Assembly: GCA_031270565.1 (NCBI GenBank)
Contig: JAISXJ010000116.1
Coordinates: 1 to 6,380 of the forward strand
DNA from: Prevotellaceae bacterium
GTDB taxonomy: Bacteria; Bacteroidota; Bacteroidia; Bacteroidales; Paludibacteraceae
Direction: 5' to 3'
Length of the DNA stretch: 6,380 nt
Shown here: in pieces, positions 1 through 5,900 of the stretch
How the letters are laid out: every line of letters begins with the position of its first letter
Numbering within the stretch: the first letter of the stretch is position 1
The notes under the pieces: generated by a model
Databases searched by the model: none
The model's input: the letters and a program-made list of their open reading frames with translations, nothing else
Told to the model about the DNA's origin: nothing
Program-made: the position numbers and the translations under genes

Positions 1-14
1 TAAACTCTAAACTC
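1..14. repeat. Tandem 7-base repeat downstream of nuoN
   Basis: TAAACTC is repeated exactly twice in tandem (1-7 and 8-14), then partly again as TAATA. It lies in the 33 bases between the nuoN stop and the left edge. No hairpin followed by a T run on the coding strand is seen in this short stretch, so the operon terminator, if it exists here, lies outside the window. Confidence 0.4.
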
Positions 15-33
15 TAATAACTGAAAACTAATA

Positions 34-1461
34 TTATACTCCAAAGGTGATGCCGTCAATCGACTGATAAAAACCACTCAGGATGCCAACCACCAGAATA
101 CCCAGCGTACAAATCACCAGACTCAACCGGTTATAACCGTCCGTTTTAAACGTTCCTACGGCATTTACTTCCGGTTCTTTTATAAACATCGCCTTGATGA
201 TAAGCAGATAATAAAACAACGATATGACCGTATTCAACAGCGCAATGAACACCAGAACATATTCCCCCTGTTCGGCAGCCGCCATAAAGATGAAGAATTT
301 GCTGAAAAAGCCGGCAAATGGCGGAATACCTCCCAGCGAAAACACCGCCAGCATCATCACAAAACTCAACCGCGGATTGGTACGGTAGAGTCCGTTAAAG
401 GCACTGATGGCAGAACTTTTCGCGCGATTTTCTACGGCGCTGATTACACCAAACGCCGCCAGATTCGAGAAGACATAAACCAACACATAGTAGATGGTGG
501 CTGTCATTCCGGTTGCCGTTCCCGACAGAATACCAAGCACAACATACCCCGCCTGCGAAATGGAAGAAAAAGCGAAAAAGCGTTTTATATCTTTCTGACG
601 AATGGCAAAGAGATTACCCAGTGTAATGGTCAGAATGGTCAGCCAGAAGAGCACGGTGTTCCACACCGCTTCAATGGCTCCGAAGACCTGATAGAGTACA
701 AAGAGCATCACAAAAGCCGCTGCTCCCTTTGAAACCACCGATAAATAGGCGGTTACGGAAGTCGGCGCACCTTCATAGACATCCGCCGTCCACAGATGAA
801 ACGGCACGAGCGACAGCTTAAACCCAAGTCCCGTTATGAAGAATACAAATCCTGCAACCAGCAGGGGGTCAAAGGTTATTTTTGCGGCAATATCGGCAAA
901 ATACATTGTCCCAAGCGCTCCGTAGATAAACGACAGCCCAAAGAGCATAATGCCCGTAGAAAATGCCGAATTGAGGATATATTTAGCGCCTGCTTCTGCC
1001 GATTCTTCGCGGTATTTGTTAAATGCCGCCAGACACGCCATAGGAATAGCGGCTGTTTCGATACCGATATAAAGCATCATAAAGTTGCCCGCAGAAATCA
1101 TAAGGTACATTCCGAGCAGCGTTATCAATGTAATCACGTAAAATTCACCTCTCTGTGATTCCGTTTCCCGACTGCTCAGCCAGGCATTGGCTTGCAAAAA
1201 CACCAGTAGCGTAGCAATGTTCAGCACATTTTTCATAAGGACGGTCAACTGCGAATTGAGATATATTCCGCCAAAGGCTTCGCCCATTATCGCGACCGGC
1301 AAAAAGCCCGTCAGCGTGTGAATGGCAAACAGTCCGCAAGCCACCGGCTGAAACCATTTTCTTCCGCCTTTTGTAAAAAGCAGGTCATAGAAGAAGAGAA
1401 CAATCAGAAGGGCTATCAATCCCAGCTCCTGCTGCATCAGCAAAAAATTTTTGAAATCCAT
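34..1461 (-). CDS. nuoN: NADH-quinone oxidoreductase subunit N
   Basis: Antiporter-like membrane subunit of complex I (ND2 homologue), the one nearest NuoK and the quinone module. The 475-residue protein is close to E. coli NuoN (485). Key charged residues are all present: Glu135 in YIGIETAAIPMACL (E. coli Glu133), Lys160 in AGAKYILNSAF (Lys158), Lys215 in FKLSLVPFHLWTADVYEGAP (Lys217), Lys245 in SVVSKGAAAF (Lys247), and Lys388 in PPFAGFFSKFFIF (Lys395). TDIKR of the NuoL/M type appears here as QKDIKRFFAFSSISQAGY. The start ATG at 1459-1461 gives MDFKNFLLMQQELGL, with an AT-rich leader and no Shine-Dalgarno sequence. The stop is TAA at 34-36. It is the last nuo gene seen and by usual order the last of the operon, lying 69 bases after nuoM. 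Confidence 0.97.
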   Translation of the reverse strand: MDFKNFLLMQQELGLIALLIVLFFYDLLFTKGGRKWFQPVACGLFAIHTLTGFLPVAIMGEAFGGIYLNSQLTVLMKNVLNIATLLVFLQANAWLSSRETESQRGEFYVITLITLLGMYLMISAGNFMMLYIGIETAAIPMACLAAFNKYREESAEAGAKYILNSAFSTGIMLFGLSFIYGALGTMYFADIAAKITFDPLLVAGFVFFITGLGFKLSLVPFHLWTADVYEGAPTSVTAYLSVVSKGAAAFVMLFVLYQVFGAIEAVWNTVLFWLTILTITLGNLFAIRQKDIKRFFAFSSISQAGYVVLGILSGTATGMTATIYYVLVYVFSNLAAFGVISAVENRAKSSAISAFNGLYRTNPRLSFVMMLAVFSLGGIPPFAGFFSKFFIFMAAAEQGEYVLVFIALLNTVISLFYYLLIIKAMFIKEPEVNAVGTFKTDGYNRLSLVICTLGILVVGILSGFYQSIDGITFGV

Positions 1462-1481
1462 ATTTATTTGAATTAAAATGC

Positions 1482-1495
1482 TCCCGTCTTCGGGA
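1482..1495. other. Small GC-rich hairpin in the nuoM-nuoN spacer
   Basis: TCCCG (1482-1486) and CGGGA (1491-1495) are perfect inverted repeats around a four-base loop, in an otherwise AT-rich 69-base spacer. In the transcript the stem is UCCCG-AAGA-CGGGA, followed five bases later by a run of only four U. Five base pairs and no long U tract make it too weak for a convincing intrinsic terminator. It could slow polymerase, protect an mRNA end or be chance. The first base of nuoN is about 20 bases downstream. Confidence 0.4.
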
Positions 1496-1530
1496 ATATC
1501 ATGCGTTTTTTACAGGTTATTTACATTTTA

Positions 1531-3006
1531 CTAAATTGCTAATCTGGCAAATACCGGCGCCAGTCCGTCGCTGATAATCTCTGAAATACCAAATGGATAT
1601 ATTCCCATAAAGGCAATAAAGATGATAAGCGCCACCACCGATACTTTTTCAAACCATGTAGCATCAGGCAAGCCAATATGGTGTTTATCCTGAACGCCAC
1701 CGAACAGGATTTTACCGACCGTTCTCAGGATATAAACAGCCGTTATCACAATGGAACTGCAAGCCACGATGGTCAGCACGCGATGAAAAACGTCTGCGTG
1801 CTGGAAAGCTCCGACAAAGATGGTCATCTCGGCAACAAAACCGCTCAGTCCGGGCAATCCGAGCGATGCCAACCCCGCAATGACGTAGCAAACGGAGGCA
1901 AAGGGCATTATCTTCATCAAGCCGCCCATTTCACGAATATCGCGGGTGTGGGTACGACCATAAATCAGTCCGATTAATGCAAAGAAAAGCGCTGTCATCA
2001 GTCCGTGTGAAAGCATTTGCATCACAGCGCCCGTCATAGAAGCGCGACTCATCATCAACAGTGCAAAGAGCACCAGTCCGCAGTGACTGACCGAGGAGTA
2101 GGCATTGATATATTTCAGGTCGGTTTGCACCACCGCGCTAAATGCTCCGTAAACAACGCTGATGCCGGTTAATATCAGGAATATCCAGCCCAGTTCCTGC
2201 GTTGCTTCGGGCATCAGATACATCGCTACGCGGAAACAGCCATAGCCTCCCAGCTTCATCAATACGCCGGCGTGCAGCATAGAAACGGCAGTAGGCGCGG
2301 AAGCATGACCGTCCGGCGACCACGTATGGAACGGGAACAAAGCTCCCAGCACGCCAAAGCCTAAAAAGGTTGCGGGAAATACCCAGCGTTGCATCTCCAT
2401 AGGAATATGCAGGCGGGCAAGTTCCACGATATTCATTGTTGTATGTCCTGCACCAAAATAGATGCCCAGAATACCTATCAACAGAAATGCCGAACCGCCC
2501 ATCAACATCAGCGTCAGTTTCATTGCCGAGTACTCCTTGCGTCCCGTACCCCACAAGCCAATCAGCAAATACATCGGGATAAGAGCCACCTCATAGAAGA
2601 GAAACATGGTGAACAGGTCTATCGAAATAAAAAATCCGAAAACACCAATTGATAACAGACAGTACCACAGGAAAAACTCTTTTGCCAAAGTCATATTCCA
2701 CGACGAAAATACACCCGTGAAGACAATGATGGCAGAAAGCGCCAGCATCACCACCGACACACCGTCCACTCCCACTGCATAGGTAATGTTCAGCGGTTCA
2801 TACCACACAGTGGTTGCCATAAAAAGCATTTCATCCGACGATATGGCACGCTCCTGCAAAAACAATACTATGAGCACAGCCGCTAAAACCAGCAAAGCGG
2901 ACGCGCCGATAACCATCACCGCCCTAATCTGTTTCATCTCTTTGGACAAAAACAGCGCTACAATCATTAGCATCGGAATCAGTACAAACAACGACAAGAA
3001 ATTCAT
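1531..3006 (-). CDS. nuoM: NADH-quinone oxidoreductase subunit M (antiporter-like subunit, TM7 lysine replaced)
   Basis: Middle antiporter-like subunit of the complex I membrane arm (ND4 homologue). The 491-residue protein is near the E. coli length of 509 and is hydrophobic throughout, consistent with about 14 helices. Conserved residues by motif: Glu139 in FLFYEVALIPMYLLIGLWG (E. coli Glu144), His227 in FPFHTW (His241), Lys251 in GVLMKLGGYG (Lys265), His308 in SVSHCG (His322), His334 in LSHGL (His348), and Glu393 in GFVAEMTIF (Glu407). The blocks TDLKYINAYSSVSH and HTRDIREMGGLM are typical of NuoM. The oddity is residue 220: the TM7 lysine that drives pumping in E. coli (Lys234, usual context K-x-P-x-x-PxHxW) is Leu here, in GFGVLGALFPFHTWSPDGH. 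A NuoL-like His245 sits in TM8. Order between nuoL and nuoN and overall similarity make the NuoM call firm. The start ATG at 3004-3006 follows an ATAG repeat, and the stop is TAG. Confidence 0.96.
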   Translation of the reverse strand: MNFLSLFVLIPMLMIVALFLSKEMKQIRAVMVIGASALLVLAAVLIVLFLQERAISSDEMLFMATTVWYEPLNITYAVGVDGVSVVMLALSAIIVFTGVFSSWNMTLAKEFFLWYCLLSIGVFGFFISIDLFTMFLFYEVALIPMYLLIGLWGTGRKEYSAMKLTLMLMGGSAFLLIGILGIYFGAGHTTMNIVELARLHIPMEMQRWVFPATFLGFGVLGALFPFHTWSPDGHASAPTAVSMLHAGVLMKLGGYGCFRVAMYLMPEATQELGWIFLILTGISVVYGAFSAVVQTDLKYINAYSSVSHCGLVLFALLMMSRASMTGAVMQMLSHGLMTALFFALIGLIYGRTHTRDIREMGGLMKIMPFASVCYVIAGLASLGLPGLSGFVAEMTIFVGAFQHADVFHRVLTIVACSSIVITAVYILRTVGKILFGGVQDKHHIGLPDATWFEKVSVVALIIFIAFMGIYPFGISEIISDGLAPVFARLAI

Positions 3007-3009
3007 ATT

Positions 3010-3021
3010 CTATCTATCTAT
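3010..3021 (-). repeat. Triplicated ATAG tetranucleotide directly before nuoM
   Basis: The coding strand reads ATAGATAGATAG (CTAT three times on the plus strand), then AAT and the nuoM ATG. It lies where a ribosome binding site would be and contains no Shine-Dalgarno core. Three units is short for a slippage tract. Just upstream AATTAAC is also repeated at 3022-3028 and 3030-3036. Confidence 0.5.
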
Positions 3022-3027
3022 AATTAA

Positions 3028-3057
3028 CAAATTAACTACTTCACTATCACGTTCAAA
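3028..3057 (-). promoter_or_regulatory. Weak candidate internal promoter before nuoM
   Basis: Reading the minus strand in the nuoL-nuoM spacer, TTTG (3054-3057) is followed after 18 bases by TTAATTTG (3028-3035). The Bacteroides housekeeping promoter consensus is TTTG near -33 and TAnnTTTG near -7, about 19 bases apart. The -7 element matches seven of eight counted positions, with T instead of A at its second base. A transcript starting just downstream would have a leader of about 15 bases before the nuoM ATG. Such motifs arise easily in AT-rich DNA, so this is only a candidate; readthrough from nuoL is the simpler assumption. Confidence 0.22.
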
Positions 3058-3069
3058 AATTCGGATTTC

Positions 3070-4983
3070 CTACACACATAACGCCAATATGCCGATAACC
3101 AACGCTCCAATGAGGAATATCCATGTATAAAACTGCACCTGTCCCGACTGCAATCCCTTGATAGAAGCGGATGTTTTTTGCGTTACCGTTGCCAGACCAT
3201 TCATTGTGGCGTCAATCACGTGGCGGTCGAACCATGCAATAGGTGCGCAAATACATTTAAAGATAACGCTCTTGGTGATAAACTGCCACACTTCATCCAT
3301 ATAGAATTTATGAAACGTTGCCCGATAAAGTCCGCCAAGCCGTTGCGCTATCTTTTGGGGAAGGTCTCCCCCACGCATATAGAGAGCGGTTGCCACGCCA
3401 ATCCCCACTACGGCAACGGCGATACTGGACAGTGCAATGGTCATATCAATATGCATGTCAAAACCGAGATTATCGCTGCTGACAAATTTCGAGAACGGGA
3501 TAAAACCTGTAACACAGGACAACAGCGCCAGAATCAGCAATGGCACGGTCATAATCAGAGGCGATTCGTGCGGTTTGTGTTCGCCGTGATGAACTTTCTC
3601 TTTTCCCCAGAAAATACTGTAATAAAGACGGAACATATAGAATGCCGTCAAACCGGCAACAACCCAGAGTGTCCAATAGAGAATCTTGTCATGGTGAAAT
3701 GCTGCCGACAGGATTTCATCCTTACTGAAAAATCCGGAGAGCGGATAAATGCCTGCAATTGCCAGACAGGCAATCAGGAAAGTAAGGTGTGTAATAGGCA
3801 AATATTTGCGCAGACCGCCCATATCCGACATTTCGTTACTGTGCACGGCGTGTATCACCGACCCAGCTCCAAGAAAGAGCAGCGCTTTGAAAAAGGCGTG
3901 CGTAAAGAGATGAAACATAGAAGACATATAGCCAAGTCCGTCATGCCCTTCGTACCCCGACACGCCAAGCGCCACCATCATATAGGCAATTTGCGAAATG
4001 GTAGAGAATGCCAGCACCCGCTTAATATCCGTTTGAGTGATGGCAATAATTGCGGCAAACAGAGCCGTGAAAGCTCCAATGTAACCAATCATCGTAAGCA
4101 CATCGGGCGCGGCAAAGAAATAGACGGTAAACAGACGCGCAACTAAATAGACGCCCGCTACCACCATTGTAGCGGCATGGATGAGCGCCGATACCGGCGT
4201 AGGACCTTCCATAGCATCAGGCAACCAGATATGCAGCGGAAACATTGCCGATTTACCGGCGCCGCCCATAAAAATCAGCGCTAATGCCCAGGTAGCCACC
4301 GAAAGCCCCATAAACGATGCGCCTTGCATAGAGGTTACAACCAGAGAAGCGCTGTCGGCGGTGAGCAAGCCAAAATCGAATGTCCTTGTATAGAACGAAA
4401 GGACAAGAATACCTATCAAAAAGCCCAAATCGGCAAATCGTGTAACGATAAACGCCTTTTTCGATGCCGCCACCGCTGACGGTTTGGTATAGTAGAACCC
4501 AATGAGCAGATAGGAAGATACGCCTACCAGCTCCCAGAAAATATACATCTGGAAAATATTGGTTGCTACCACCAAGCCCAGCATTGAGAACGTAAAGAGC
4601 GACAGAAACGCATAATAGCGTTGAAAACCGCCTTCGCCATGCATATAACCCAGACTGTAGATATGCACCATCAGCGACACGGTGGAGATAACCACCAGCA
4701 TCATCACCGAAATAGGGTCAAGCAAGATGCCAAGGTCAATGTGCAACGTATCGGTGAAGCGCAGCCATTCAAAATTCAACGGAATCTTCTCAATCCATTT
4801 GCCATTGACAGTGCCCTCAACGAAGAAATACTGGTAAGCAATAACATACGACAGCAATGCCACACACAATAGACCGAATGTTCCTATCCGTCCGGCTATT
4901 ACGGGCTTCAATTTACCGCCAAGCAGACCAAGCAGCAGAAAAATAAGCAGAGGCGTGATTAATATCAATATACTGTATTCCAT
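3070..4983 (-). CDS. nuoL: NADH-quinone oxidoreductase subunit L (distal proton-pumping antiporter-like subunit)
   Basis: Largest membrane subunit of complex I (ND5 homologue), at the distal end of the arm, with a Mrp-antiporter-like channel and a long lateral helix. The 637-residue length is in family range (E. coli 613). The signature AMEGPTPVSALIHAATMVVAGVYL begins near residue 257. Pumping residues known from E. coli are all present by motif alignment: Glu151 (Glu144), Asp185 (Asp178), Lys244 in GKSAMFPLHIWLPDAM (Lys229), His269 (His254), His358, His362 and Lys366 in FHLFTHAFFKALLF (334, 338, 342), and Lys421-Asp422 in FFSKDEIL (Lys399-Asp400). The His-rich HGEHKPHESP loop at about 466-475 is common in NuoL. 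The region after about residue 540 fits the lateral helix, and the closing block GLQSGQVQFYTWIFLIGALV the final membrane anchor. The start ATG lies 12 bases after the nuoK stop, without a Shine-Dalgarno sequence. The stop is TAG. Confidence 0.97.
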   Translation of the reverse strand: MEYSILILITPLLIFLLLGLLGGKLKPVIAGRIGTFGLLCVALLSYVIAYQYFFVEGTVNGKWIEKIPLNFEWLRFTDTLHIDLGILLDPISVMMLVVISTVSLMVHIYSLGYMHGEGGFQRYYAFLSLFTFSMLGLVVATNIFQMYIFWELVGVSSYLLIGFYYTKPSAVAASKKAFIVTRFADLGFLIGILVLSFYTRTFDFGLLTADSASLVVTSMQGASFMGLSVATWALALIFMGGAGKSAMFPLHIWLPDAMEGPTPVSALIHAATMVVAGVYLVARLFTVYFFAAPDVLTMIGYIGAFTALFAAIIAITQTDIKRVLAFSTISQIAYMMVALGVSGYEGHDGLGYMSSMFHLFTHAFFKALLFLGAGSVIHAVHSNEMSDMGGLRKYLPITHLTFLIACLAIAGIYPLSGFFSKDEILSAAFHHDKILYWTLWVVAGLTAFYMFRLYYSIFWGKEKVHHGEHKPHESPLIMTVPLLILALLSCVTGFIPFSKFVSSDNLGFDMHIDMTIALSSIAVAVVGIGVATALYMRGGDLPQKIAQRLGGLYRATFHKFYMDEVWQFITKSVIFKCICAPIAWFDRHVIDATMNGLATVTQKTSASIKGLQSGQVQFYTWIFLIGALVIGILALCV

Positions 4984-4995
4984 AATCGTTTCGTC

Positions 4996-5307
4996 TTAAT
5001 CTTTCAATTTATTCATTTTCCGAATGTTAATATCGCCTATATGACGATATACATTAATGATGATGGCAAGCGCTACGGCAGTTTCGGCTGCTGTGATGGC
5101 AATGCCGAAAAGGGTAAAAAACATGCCCTCCAAACGTTCGGGATAGAGATAGCGATTAAATACGCTGAAATTAATCTCCACCGCATTTAGCATCAATTCC
5201 AGAGAAATCAATACCGCAATCATATTCTTTCGCGATATAAAGCCGTAAACCCCGATGAAAAACATCAAGGCGCTTACGACCAAATAGTGTTCCATTTGTA
5301 CTATCAT
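4996..5307 (-). CDS. nuoK: NADH-quinone oxidoreductase subunit K
   Basis: Small membrane subunit of complex I (ND4L homologue) with three transmembrane helices, lying between NuoJ and NuoN in the membrane arm. The 103-residue protein matches the family length of about 100. The two buried glutamates needed for coupling in E. coli (Glu36 and Glu72) correspond to Glu37 in SLELMLNA and Glu75 in ITAAETAVALAI. Glu44 in NAVEINF is an additional acidic residue in the same helix, where many relatives have Asn. The start at 5307 gives MIVQMEHYLVVS; a second in-frame ATG at 5293-5295 (Met5) would give MEHYLVVS and cannot be excluded. The gene begins four bases after the nuoJ stop and ends 12 bases before nuoL. 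The polar tail after residue 88 (RHIGDINIRKMNKLKD) is probably cytoplasmic. Confidence 0.96.
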   Translation of the reverse strand: MIVQMEHYLVVSALMFFIGVYGFISRKNMIAVLISLELMLNAVEINFSVFNRYLYPERLEGMFFTLFGIAITAAETAVALAIIINVYRHIGDINIRKMNKLKD

Positions 5308-5311
5308 AGTG

Positions 5312-5833
5312 TTATTGTTTTCTTGCTATTAAAATTCCGCCAATAATACAGGCAAGCAACAGGATGCTCAACATTTCAAAGGGCAGTAAATACTGATACT
5401 TTTCCGTTCCCATTAAAGTATTTCCTATAATTTTCATATTCACCTCATTATCGCCGAGAATGGTAGTATTGGCGCTGTAGTTCTTAAAGAGATGCGTAAA
5501 TGCCACGAGCACCGTAAAACACAGTCCCGAAACAGCCCCAAGACCGGCTAAAATCAGGCGCAGAGGACGGTGTTTTTCACTAACACTGTCGTGTTCATTG
5601 GTGAGAAATATGGCGAAAATAAACAGGATGACAATTCCCCCTGCATAAACCGACAGTTGTACAGCCGCCAAAAAATGGTAGTTGAGCAACAGATACAATC
5701 CTGCCGTACCTATCAGCACAAAGAGCAGGTACGTAGCGGCATGCAAGACACGTCGTGCCGTAACCGCCAACAGTGACATGCCCAACATAAAGGCTGCCAA
5801 AGCATAAAAAATAAGTAAACTTGCGATGTCCAT
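5312..5833 (-). CDS. nuoJ: NADH-quinone oxidoreductase subunit J
   Basis: Membrane subunit of complex I (ND6 homologue), near the quinone end of the membrane arm, whose TM3 is thought to help couple quinone chemistry to proton pumping. The 173-residue protein has about five hydrophobic segments. The family signature YAGGIVILFIFAIFL is at residues 63-77, including Tyr63, equivalent to E. coli Tyr59 by motif. The preceding block LYLLLNYHFLAAVQLSVY is also typical of the family. A second conserved block, LPFEMLSILLLACIIGGI, forms the last helix and contains Glu153. Length is close to E. coli NuoJ (about 184). The ATG at 5831-5833 gives a standard N-terminus. There is no Shine-Dalgarno sequence; the leader is AT-rich, as is usual in Bacteroidota. 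The stop is TAA, four bases before the nuoK start, so the two are very probably translated together. Confidence 0.96.
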   Translation of the reverse strand: MDIASLLIFYALAAFMLGMSLLAVTARRVLHAATYLLFVLIGTAGLYLLLNYHFLAAVQLSVYAGGIVILFIFAIFLTNEHDSVSEKHRPLRLILAGLGAVSGLCFTVLVAFTHLFKNYSANTTILGDNEVNMKIIGNTLMGTEKYQYLLPFEMLSILLLACIIGGILIARKQ

Positions 5834-5835
5834 AA

Positions 5836-5855
5836 TAGCGTGAAAAAGTAGCGTG
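5836..5855. repeat. Pair of 7-base direct repeats just upstream of nuoJ
   Basis: TAGCGTG occurs at 5836-5842 and again at 5849-5855 on the plus strand (CACGCTA in the direction of transcription), separated by AAAAAG, so the period is 13 bases. The pair ends two bases before the nuoJ start codon, inside the 67-base nuoI-nuoJ spacer. In the same spacer TGTTTATA occurs at 5854-5861 and 5892-5899. The repeats are exact but short. They may be chance in AT-rich DNA, and no function can be assigned. Confidence 0.4.
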
Positions 5856-5900
5856 TTTATATTTTGTTAGTGTATGTGGTCAGTAATGTTTTGTTTATAC

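Noticed and set aside
1..33. Terminator for the operon after nuoN
   Set aside because: The 33 bases show a tandem 7-mer but no stable stem followed by a T run on the coding strand.
796..1158. 120-codon plus-strand open frame inside nuoN
   Set aside because: Its basic, Cys/His/Arg-rich translation is typical of an antisense shadow; nuoN itself is full length with all family motifs.
1678..1977. Plus-strand open frame opposite nuoM
   Set aside because: Low-complexity polar translation with no family resemblance, fully covered by an intact conserved gene.
2138..2554. 138-codon minus-strand open frame overlapping nuoM in another frame
   Set aside because: It is an out-of-frame reading of nuoM with no domain; it does not signal a frameshift because nuoM is intact through the whole region.
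3178..4146. 322-codon open frame on the plus strand, antisense to nuoL
   Set aside because: It lies wholly inside nuoL. Its translation is rich in Cys, His, Arg, Asn and Gln with no recognisable domain, as expected from the complement of a gene for a hydrophobic membrane protein.
5843..5880. Possible plus-strand promoter in the nuoI-nuoJ spacer (TATATTTTG)
   Set aside because: It does not match TAnnTTTG with correct spacing, and it would drive transcription into the antisense of nuoI with no plus-strand gene to serve.
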